64,000 bases of DNA from Microvirga calopogonii (lineage in GTDB: Bacteria; Pseudomonadota; Alphaproteobacteria; Rhizobiales; Beijerinckiaceae). This document shows, piece by piece, positions 45,492 through 52,594 of the stretch. The position numbers were made by a program, and so were the translations under genes. The notes under the pieces were generated by a model that did no database searches, was not told the origin of the DNA, and was given only the letters and a program-made list of their open reading frames with translations. Numbering within the stretch: position 1 is the stretch's first letter; the number at the start of each line of letters is the position of its first letter. The stretch is taken from the NCBI RefSeq assembly GCF_003347665.1, contig NZ_QDGA01000016.1, positions 48,136 to 112,135 of the forward strand, in the 5' to 3' direction.

Positions 45492-45576
45492 TCCCAGATG
45501 GCGAAATTGGAAGACGCAGCGTGCTGTTGACGCGCCGCCGCAAGGCGTGGGGGTTCGAGGCCCTCTCTGGGAGCCA
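45492..45576 (+). tRNA. Class II tRNA with anticodon GTT: leucine-type body, asparagine features
   Basis: A full cloverleaf of 85 bases with encoded CCA. Acceptor stem 45492-45498/45566-45572 is seven Watson-Crick pairs (TCCCAGA/TCTGGGA). D arm 45501-45517 (GCG AAATTGGAAGA CGC) is leucine-like. Anticodon stem 45519-45523/45531-45535 (GCGTG/CGCGC, one G-U), loop CTGTTGA with anticodon GTT at 45526-45528. Long variable arm 45536-45548 (CGCC GCAA GGCG T). T arm 45549-45565 with loop TTCGAGG. Discriminator G at 45573, then CCA. Long variable arms belong to tRNA-Leu, Ser and Tyr, but GTT reads Asn codons, and U1-A72 with G73 and the CTGTT loop are those of bacterial tRNA-Asn. It may be a functional chimeric tRNA or a relic. 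Confidence 0.8.
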
Positions 45577-46016
45577 TTCCATTTGTCTGCGTTGCTCGTC
45601 GTACCCGCATTTGGGCGAGGTGATGAAGCGGATAAGTGTGAGCGCGTTCATCTCGCATCTTGCCACGTCGTATGCGGTGAAAAGTCGGACGCGTTCTCTC
45701 AAGAAATTGCTGCACGCGTGTAGGTAACAAGCATCGAGCTCACCCACAAGACGGATCCAAGTCGTGCGGGCGAAAGGGCCCTCATTGCCGGAGGATCCTG
45801 CGTGTCCCTTTCGAGCTACTTCAGGAAGGTCGATTTCGTGACCTAGCCGGCGCTGAAGAAACTGGTTCCTAAAGTTGTACTGCGATTGATGGTCTTGTTT
45901 AATTCCAGGCAGGCCAAATAATTCGAGATCAAAGGGTGTCGAAATTCGCAAGAGGCGATCCTGCACACCTTCCCTCATCGGCGAATGTAGCCTTAATTCT
46001 GTACTGGATGTAATCA
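45577..46016. other. Gap between tRNA and the priming glycosyltransferase
   Basis: About 440 bases with no supported gene. A minus-strand frame of 189 codons (45448-46017) crosses it but is antisense to the tRNA and contains the kind of text produced by reading a tRNA backwards. The region just before 46017 is AT-rich and probably holds the promoter of the exoY-like gene. Confidence 0.42.
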
Positions 46017-46664
46017 ATGCACGAAGCAGCCCAGGTTCTCCGGTTTAAGCTGACCGGCGGAGACACGAAACGTATTTTCGATGTCGTTATGAGTGCTTTA
46101 GCGATTATATTCCTGGCGCCGTTGATGGCCGCGGTGTATCTGTTGATCATCATAACGGATGGCGGCCCCGGGGTTATCAGGCATATGCGACTTGGGCCTT
46201 CCGGTTCGGTGTTTCCGTGCTTGAAGTTTCGTACGATGGTCGTTGATGCGGCCGAGGTGCTTGCGCGACATCTGGAGAGCAATCCCGAAGCGCGGGAGGA
46301 GTGGCAGCAAAATCAAAAACTGAAAAACGACCCGCGTATAACACCGCTCGGTGCGATCCTGCGCAAGACGAGCCTTGATGAGTTGCCTCAGTTTTTCAAC
46401 GTGCTGTGGGGGCACATGAGCCTTGTGGGGCCGCGTCCCATCACGTCAGAGGAAGTTCAGCACTACAACAAGTCGATGCACTTCTACTATCGAACCCGAC
46501 CGGGCATAACCGGCCTGTGGCAAGTCAGCGGGCGTAACAACACCTCATATCCTTATCGCGTAAAGCTGGACGAGGACTATGTTATGAATTGGTCCTTCAA
46601 GCGTGATATCGCCATCCTCTTCAAGACTGTCGTCTGCGTCGTCACGATGGATGGGTCCCGGTGA
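46017..46664 (+). CDS. Polyprenyl-phosphate sugar-1-phosphate transferase (ExoY-like)
   Basis: A 215-residue member of the bacterial sugar transferase family that starts exopolysaccharide synthesis by loading the first sugar phosphate onto undecaprenyl phosphate. Family signs: the N-terminal KRIFDVVMSALAIIFLAPLM membrane (re-entrant) helix, the LKFRTMVVDA motif, the catalytic DPRITPLGAILRKTSLDELPQ in pieces (with the Asp-Glu pair in SLDELPQ), and VGPRPITSEE followed by RPGITGLWQVSGRNN. Size is that of the short ExoY type, without the WcaJ-like extra N-terminal domain. This is the enzyme expected to prime the repeat unit built by the downstream glycosyltransferases. Confidence 0.93.
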   Translation: MHEAAQVLRFKLTGGDTKRIFDVVMSALAIIFLAPLMAAVYLLIIITDGGPGVIRHMRLGPSGSVFPCLKFRTMVVDAAEVLARHLESNPEAREEWQQNQKLKNDPRITPLGAILRKTSLDELPQFFNVLWGHMSLVGPRPITSEEVQHYNKSMHFYYRTRPGITGLWQVSGRNNTSYPYRVKLDEDYVMNWSFKRDIAILFKTVVCVVTMDGSR

Positions 46665-46887
46665 CCGTCAACGCTCTTACCCGGGGCTAAGCTCGGGGCA
46701 GGGGCTTATGACAATGGCATGGGTAAGGACACTGTCAAAAAGGGTCTCTGTCACGGCTCGAATGAGGTAGCTTGTAAGAGACTGAGCGAAGCGTTTCAAG
46801 CACCGTAGATCTTGGGTAGTTTGCCTCACGCTCAGTGATCAAATACCCACGTGTCAGCCGCTTCAGATTTGCGGGAACTGGCAAACA

Positions 46888-47994
46888 ATGAACATGATGA
46901 CGGGAGGAATTGTTCGGCTGATGGCGGTTCAAGGTCAAATGAATATCCGGACGAGCCACAATGGCGTCGTCGGATACCAGAAGAGGTCGAAGCGGCAGCG
47001 GCTGGCCTCGGCAATGGTCGCGACAGGTGCCGTGCGGATGTTGGAAAAATTCCCGCAGCGGAACTGCCTGGTGGTGCTCAACTATCATCGCATCGGCTCT
47101 ATCGGCAACACTGCTGGGGACCCGAATTTATACTCGGCAACCCCGAGGGACTTCGAGGAACAGGTTCGCTGGATCAAGAAAAATTATCATATCAGCTCTA
47201 TGGATGAGGCGATCGCATTCGTAGAAGGAAAGGAGACGTTCCGTAGAACGGGGATCCTTCTGACATTCGACGACGGATACAAAGACAATTACGACTATGC
47301 TTTCCCAATTCTACAAAGACATAAAGTACAGGGAACGTTCTTCATCTGCACGTCGTATATCGGCGGTTCGCAGCTTCCCTGGTGGGATCAGATTGCCTAC
47401 ATGCTCAAGACGTCGCAGAAATCCGAAATGGTCCTGAACTATCCAGAACGTTTGAGTTTCGACCTGAGTGCGAGCTGGATGCAGGTACTGGACCGTCTGC
47501 TGGCGATCTACAAATCTGGCCATGATCTCGATAAGGACAGGTTTCTTCGAGAGATAGGGTTGGCAACGGGAACAGGTGATCTCCGCCCGAACGAAAGGAT
47601 ATTCATCGACAAGGATGAATTGAAGGAGATGTCCGAGGGCGGAATGGCGATCGGATCCCATACCCACTCTCACCCGCTCCTCAGTCATTTGAGCCAGGAG
47701 GAGCAATTGGAGGAGGTGGTGTCTTCCAAGAGGCTGCTTGAGGAGCACCTCGGCATCGACATCCAATCGCTTGCCTATCCGGTTGGTTCTCCCGATAGTT
47801 TCGACGGCCGCACGCAAGCGGCCCTCCGCGAGGCCGGCTATAGGGTTGCGTTCTCGTTCTATGGCGGGAGCAATGTTGCAGGGAGAACCGAGCGCTTCGA
47901 CATCCGGCGCCATCATGTCGGAATAGGGGATGGCGAGGCGCTTTTCAGGGTTCGCACCTCCACGGCGGCCGTAATGGGAAAACCCCTGTTCTAG
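46888..47994 (+). CDS. Polysaccharide deacetylase family protein (NodB domain)
   Basis: A 368-residue CE4-family protein. The first metal/catalytic motif is LLTFDDGYKDNYDYAF (about residues 125-140) and the second is SHTHSHPLLSHLS (about 255), with the YPVGSPDSF motif further on; these are the conserved Asp and the two His of the NodB fold. An N-terminal region of about 50 residues precedes the domain and includes NYHRIGSIG. There is no clear signal peptide, so it may act on a lipid-linked precursor in the cytoplasm or be exported another way. It likely removes acetyl groups from N-acetyl sugars of the locus product. Confidence 0.88.
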   Translation: MNMMTGGIVRLMAVQGQMNIRTSHNGVVGYQKRSKRQRLASAMVATGAVRMLEKFPQRNCLVVLNYHRIGSIGNTAGDPNLYSATPRDFEEQVRWIKKNYHISSMDEAIAFVEGKETFRRTGILLTFDDGYKDNYDYAFPILQRHKVQGTFFICTSYIGGSQLPWWDQIAYMLKTSQKSEMVLNYPERLSFDLSASWMQVLDRLLAIYKSGHDLDKDRFLREIGLATGTGDLRPNERIFIDKDELKEMSEGGMAIGSHTHSHPLLSHLSQEEQLEEVVSSKRLLEEHLGIDIQSLAYPVGSPDSFDGRTQAALREAGYRVAFSFYGGSNVAGRTERFDIRRHHVGIGDGEALFRVRTSTAAVMGKPLF

Positions 47995-48104
47995 TTCCTC
48001 CACGGCGCATCATATCGCCTTCACGTCCGGCGGGTATCTCTGCATTGCGCGCTCAATTCAGGGGTGAGCCCGGAACAAGAATAATCGTACGACGCTCGAT
48101 CTCA

Positions 48105-48141
48105 CGGAGCGTTGGTGGCTCACGGGCCGGCCAACGCTCCG
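48105..48141. other. Strong hairpin downstream of the deacetylase gene
   Basis: CGGAGCGTTGG (48105-48115) pairs with CCAACGCTCCG (48131-48141), loop of 15 bases. It lies in the 300-base gap after the deacetylase (ends 47994) and before the CelD-like gene at 48294. No solid T-run follows, so it is a possible but weak terminator; it could also be a recombination or regulatory structure. The rest of the gap shows no gene. Confidence 0.5.
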
Positions 48142-48293
48142 CTTTGTGACGCGTAAAAGTGAAGCAAGACGGCGCCTAGCGCCAATCATCTCTAAGCTGC
48201 TGTAGTTGCAAAAGGGTTCTAGCCCATTTGCGTTCTATTTCTTGAGACGCTCTGCGCTTAGAGTTGCACAATAACTAGGCTTCGTTCCCAAAA

Positions 48294-49343
48294 ATGGGTC
48301 ACTCGATGAAAGCGGTTGTTGTTCCAGGAAGCGAGCTTCCTGAAGAGTTGATTATTCGCTGGGGTGAACATCAGGAATCGAATCCTTTGTTGTTCAGCCC
48401 CTTTTTTCGTCCGGAGTTCACGCAGGCGGTGGCCCGGGTGCGCCGCGATGTGTTCGTGGGCGTCATCGATGGTGGCTCTGCATTCCTGCCGTTCCAACGT
48501 AATTTTCTGGGCCTCGGCCAACCGGTTGGCGGTCCCGTATCGGATTACCACGGGCTTATCGCGCCGCCGGACTACCGGGGCGATATGCTGGCGATCATGC
48601 GAAGCTGCGGATTGAGAACCTGGTGCTTCAACCACGTTCCGGCGCAACAGGCCATGTTCGAGCCATGGAGGGTGATTGAAACGGAATCGCCTGTCGTCGA
48701 CCTGGATCAGGGCGAAGCCCCCGGTTCAACGGCTCTCTATGCCGATCACAGACGGAAACGCCGCCGTCTCGAACGGGAGGTCGGTCCTGTCGAGGTTGAG
48801 CTGCAATCGACCGATCCGTCGATGCTCGAATTCTGCCTCGAGTGGAAATCGGCCCATTATCGTCGCATCGGGACACCCGATCTCTTCTTAAGGCCTTGGG
48901 CCCGAGCGCTGATGGAGTTGATCGCTTTGCATCGGAAGCCCGAATTTTCCGGAATGCTTTCAGTGCTGCGTGCCGGCGGGCAGCCGATCGCCGCGCATTT
49001 CGGACTGCGGTCCAGGAACGTCTGGCACTACTGGTTCCCGACCTACGATCCTCAGTTCCAACGCTATTCTCCAGGAATTCTCCTGTTGCTGGACATGATG
49101 GCCGGGGCGCAAAAACTCGGGATCAACATGATCGATTTCGGACGAGGTGATAATGACTACAAGCTCAGGATTGCGAACCGAAGAGTGCCTCTCATCGAAG
49201 GAACAGTCGTCACGAATCCTTTGATCTGGAGCTGCCGTTCGAAGCTCACGCAACTCGTCAAAGCTGCACCGGCGATCAAGTCCCTCTTGAAACCCGCGCA
49301 TAGAATCTACATGGAAATGGACCGTGTCGCAAAACTACGATGA
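48294..49343 (+). CDS. Second CelD-like acetyltransferase (GNAT, BioF2-like)
   Basis: A 349-residue protein with the same overall pattern as the one at 38059: an N-terminal half with FFRPEFTQAVARVRRDVFVG and FLPFQRNFLGLGQPVGGPVSDYHG in pieces, a basic central YADHRRKRRRLEREVGPVEV segment, and a C-terminal half with SVLRAGGQPIAAHFGLRSRN, WYFPTY-like WFPTYDPQFQRYSPG and LLLLDMMAGAQKLGINMIDF. This is the CelD/BcsL layout. The gene is next to the deacetylase and beta-helix genes, so it probably acylates the same polymer. ATG at 48294, with an alternative in-frame ATG at 48306. Confidence 0.84.
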   Translation: MGHSMKAVVVPGSELPEELIIRWGEHQESNPLLFSPFFRPEFTQAVARVRRDVFVGVIDGGSAFLPFQRNFLGLGQPVGGPVSDYHGLIAPPDYRGDMLAIMRSCGLRTWCFNHVPAQQAMFEPWRVIETESPVVDLDQGEAPGSTALYADHRRKRRRLEREVGPVEVELQSTDPSMLEFCLEWKSAHYRRIGTPDLFLRPWARALMELIALHRKPEFSGMLSVLRAGGQPIAAHFGLRSRNVWHYWFPTYDPQFQRYSPGILLLLDMMAGAQKLGINMIDFGRGDNDYKLRIANRRVPLIEGTVVTNPLIWSCRSKLTQLVKAAPAIKSLLKPAHRIYMEMDRVAKLR

Positions 49344-49517
49344 ATCTGGATTGATATATTTCACCCGAGCGCAACAATCGGAGCGTTGATGCCGGTGCTC
49401 ATGGAGATCCAGCTCGATAGCGCAAGCTGCAGAAGTGGCATCTGGAAGGCAGAATTGTCGGTTTGACCTTGCTTCAAGGGAAGGCGTTCCTGACAGTGGA
49501 CCACGGGAGTGATGCTT

Positions 49518-50510
49518 ATGGCCTTTGGAAAAATCCTGGCTTCCGCATTCCTGACGGCAACGATCCTTCAGATCGTGCCCGGCAAGGCGGAAGTGCTTTA
49601 TGTTTCGGTGTCGGGAAACGATTCCAATCCAGGGACGATGACCCTCCCACTCCGGTCGATTACCAAGGCCGCCGCAGAGGCAAAGCCAGGAACCAGGGTG
49701 ACGGTCCTCGGCGGTTTGTACAAGGAAATCGTCGTCATCACGGCGGGCGGTACTCCCGAGCTTCCCGTTGTGTTCGAGCCGGCGCCGGGTGAGCAGGTCA
49801 CAATCGATGGGGAAGCTGCGCCGCCGGATACGAACCTGGTTCAGATCAGCGCTAGCAACATTACGTTTCAAGGGTTTACCGTCCGCAATTCGACGCGCAG
49901 CGGCATTGCCGCCTGGGGAACGCATGATGTGAAGATCGCGAACAACAAAGTCAGCGGCAGTAAGAAGGCCGGCATCTGGGTCGGTCACTCGGAGGTCGGG
50001 CAATCGCACTCGAATCTCATTGAAGGCAATGAGGTGTGGAACAACTGCCTGGAGAATGTCTCGCCCACGTCAGAAGGAGGCTGGCCTCAGGGCATCAGCC
50101 TCCAGGCCTCAGACAAAAGCGCCATCATCGGAAATCGGGTCTATCGCAACTACGGCGAAGGTATCGGAACTCTCTCCACCCACGACGTTCGGATCTCTCA
50201 GAACATCGCTTTCGATAATTATAGCGTGAACATTTATCTCGATAATGCTCCGTCGACAGTCGTCCAGGATAACAAAGTTTATCATACCTACGCGAAAGAA
50301 TTCTATCGCAACGGCTTGCCCGCCAAAGGCATCATGATCGCGAACGAATACACGGAAATCGAGCTACCTTCCCGAAACATAAACGTAACGCAGAATATAT
50401 TGGGAGGCGTCGGGAGAGTGACATATGGGGACTACCAGCGCGCTTCCGGATTGATCGACAGCGTCATCAACGTGAACACGATCCTCGATAAACCTGAATC
50501 GCTGTGGTAA
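49518..50510 (+). CDS. Secreted right-handed parallel beta-helix protein
   Basis: A 330-residue protein with a Sec signal peptide (MAFGKILASAFLTATILQIV then PGKAE). The mature part starts LYVSVSGNDSNPGTMTLPLR and runs through parallel beta-helix turns with N-rich ladders: ITFQGFTVRNSTRSGIAAWG, HDVKIANNKVSG, LIEGNEVWNN, SAIIGNRVYRNYGEGIG, SVNIYLDNAPSTVVQDNKVYHTY. Such folds belong to pectate lyase-like or C5-epimerase-like enzymes and to polysaccharide-binding proteins. It may be a lyase or epimerase of the locus product, by fold only. ATG at 49518 has GGGAG eight bases before it; GTG 49509 and ATG 49512 are alternatives. It is a paralog of the protein at 63122. Confidence 0.85.
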   Translation: MAFGKILASAFLTATILQIVPGKAEVLYVSVSGNDSNPGTMTLPLRSITKAAAEAKPGTRVTVLGGLYKEIVVITAGGTPELPVVFEPAPGEQVTIDGEAAPPDTNLVQISASNITFQGFTVRNSTRSGIAAWGTHDVKIANNKVSGSKKAGIWVGHSEVGQSHSNLIEGNEVWNNCLENVSPTSEGGWPQGISLQASDKSAIIGNRVYRNYGEGIGTLSTHDVRISQNIAFDNYSVNIYLDNAPSTVVQDNKVYHTYAKEFYRNGLPAKGIMIANEYTEIELPSRNINVTQNILGGVGRVTYGDYQRASGLIDSVINVNTILDKPESLW

Positions 50511-51127
50511 TTTTGTGACCGTGCAGATTGGCCACCGGTCCAGTTTCCAGGTTCGATCGGAGCTCAGATGAGCTCGCATAGCGCGGCGATCCGTGGATTG
50601 TAGCCTTGCAACAGCGCCCATATGACGGCGCTGTTCATTGCGATCATAATGGCTGCGGTTCTTGATCCGCCAAGTGACAGCCATCCAGTATGGGCCGGCA
50701 TGCCGCTCCAGAGAACGGGATGCTGGCCTTGTTGCGAGTGCTGTCGATCTCAGACGCCCTGACCATGCTCACGCCGGACAGGGACCACGTGCGGACGCCG
50801 CGAGCCATTTCATAGGAAAAGATACGCAATACGCGGACGGGGTTATCCGTAATTGCCATTGTTCTCCGCCGCTAGAGATCTGCCCTCCCTAGACGGTTCA
50901 ATCCCCCAAGGACCCTTAGGCCCAATAAGTGGCAGGGCTCTAACTCGGAAGATCAATGCAGTGCGATGGGAGGCAGCGCTAGATTTAGATGGAATTGAAA
51001 AGGCATCCGCCGCTTGGGGTCTAAGCGTCCTGGGCAGTGTGGTTCCAATTCCTTCTGATGAAAAGGAACAATGATGCACAGGTTCTCCGTCTCGACGTTT
51101 CAGGCTTCCGGGTCGCGGTAGAGATCG
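50511..51127. other. Large gap before the flippase gene
   Basis: About 617 bases with no supported gene. Short frames on both strands (50853-51074 and 50843-51184, for example) have no ribosome binding site and no recognisable motif. It probably carries the promoter for the flippase gene and the genes after it. I see no repeat or mobile element. Confidence 0.42.
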
Positions 51128-52594
51128 ATGTTTTCTCGGCAGGAGCTGAACCGCAAGGTTGCCGCTGGAGCGTTCTGGGCGCATCTGGCGTTTGTAAGCA
51201 CAAAGCTAATCACATTGCTGAACATGGCTGTCCTGGCGCGGTTGCTCGGGACAGACGATTTTGGCTTGGTGGCGGCAGGTCTAGCGGTCTTGGCGTTACT
51301 CGAGGCCGTCTCCGAGGGTGGGGTGGGAGCCGCGGTCGTTTGGCGCCGCCAAGACCCCGAAAAGACTGCCGCGGTGGCCATGGCCATCAGTCTCATTGGC
51401 GGGATCCTGGTGGGAGGAGCGGCGTTCCTGGCCGCTCCGATCGTTTCCGCGATCTTCTTTGATGAGCGATCGACCGAGATCATGCGGGCTCTGTCCGTGT
51501 GTCTCCTCCTGGCCGGGCCCTCTTCCGTTTTCGTAGGCCTTCTTCAGCGGGACTTGGCATTCCGGAAGCGGATCATTCCAGAAGTCATCAAGGCTGTCAC
51601 CAAGACGGTCGTGTCGGTCGCACTCGCATTTTCAGGTTTCGGCGCCTGGAGCCTCATTTACGGTCACATTACAGGAATGGTCGTGGGCCTCGTCGCGCTC
51701 TGGTGGCTGGCCGGGTGGTCGCCCCGTCTATCCTTGGACCGCAAGATCGTCTCCGATATCCTCCCGTTCGGGATCCAGATGACGCTTGTCAGTATCGTGA
51801 GTGTCGTCAGCAAGAACGCCGATTATATGCTCATCGGTCACTTTCTCGACGTTGCGACTCTGGGCGTCTATGTCCTTGCCTTCGCTTTGACGGACCAGAT
51901 TATCCTGGGGATATGCTGGGCTGCGAGCCAAGCCTTGTTTCCGGCCTATGGAGCCATCCAGACCGACCTTCCAGCCCTGCGTCGCTCCTATGAGGATAGC
52001 CTGACAGGCATTGCCGCATTAACGCTGCCTGCCGCCGCAGGACTCATGATCGTGGCCGGTCCCCTGGTCCATGTTCTCTATGGCGAGAAATGGCACAATG
52101 TCATCCCGGTGGTACAAGTTCTTGCTGCCTATGCGATGGTGCATTCGGCTGCTTTCAACGTCGGGGACATCTTCAAAGCCATGGGGCGGCCATGGGTGCT
52201 GACATGGACGAATGTCCTCGGTCTGGTGCTGGCTCCGCCTGTTGCGTTCGTTTCCACCCATTGGGGGGTCGTCGGATTCGCCGTCGGTCAGATCGGGATC
52301 ATGATCAGCCTGTCGATCGTGCGCCTCGTGATCGCCAATCGGCTCATCGGGATCGGCCCAAGGAATTTTGCCCGGTCTCTGAGATGGCCATTGCTCTCGA
52401 CCATCGTAATGGCAGGCGTGACGATGAGTATCGACAATCTCGTCCATATCCAAGGGGATCTGGTCAGGCTGATCATTCTGATCTCCGCTGGCGTAACGAG
52501 CTATGTGGTCGCACTTGCATTGAGTGCACCATCCCTTCTGTCCGCCGTCGCCGCAATTAGGCGGCCGAAGCGGCAGCAGTTGATGTCATCCTAG
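51128..52594 (+). CDS. Oligosaccharide flippase, Wzx family
   Basis: A 488-residue inner-membrane protein with about fourteen hydrophobic segments, the size and layout of polysaccharide flippases (MOP superfamily). The start FSRQELNRKVAAGAFWAHLA is followed by VLARLLGTDDFGLVAAGLAV, a typical Wzx opening. Further typical stretches are DYMLIGHFLDVATLGVYVLA and the late helices from LTLPAAAGLMIVAGPLV on. It would flip the lipid-linked repeat unit to the periplasm. Its last base is also the first base of the following gene, so the two are transcribed together. Confidence 0.92.
   Translation: MFSRQELNRKVAAGAFWAHLAFVSTKLITLLNMAVLARLLGTDDFGLVAAGLAVLALLEAVSEGGVGAAVVWRRQDPEKTAAVAMAISLIGGILVGGAAFLAAPIVSAIFFDERSTEIMRALSVCLLLAGPSSVFVGLLQRDLAFRKRIIPEVIKAVTKTVVSVALAFSGFGAWSLIYGHITGMVVGLVALWWLAGWSPRLSLDRKIVSDILPFGIQMTLVSIVSVVSKNADYMLIGHFLDVATLGVYVLAFALTDQIILGICWAASQALFPAYGAIQTDLPALRRSYEDSLTGIAALTLPAAAGLMIVAGPLVHVLYGEKWHNVIPVVQVLAAYAMVHSAAFNVGDIFKAMGRPWVLTWTNVLGLVLAPPVAFVSTHWGVVGFAVGQIGIMISLSIVRLVIANRLIGIGPRNFARSLRWPLLSTIVMAGVTMSIDNLVHIQGDLVRLIILISAGVTSYVVALALSAPSLLSAVAAIRRPKRQQLMSS

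Noticed and set aside
45448..46017. 189-codon minus-strand frame before the exoY-like gene
   Set aside because: It is antisense to the tRNA at 45492-45576, no ribosome binding site is visible, and it includes the typical nonsense from reading a tRNA backwards (REGLEPPRL-like text in the sister frame).
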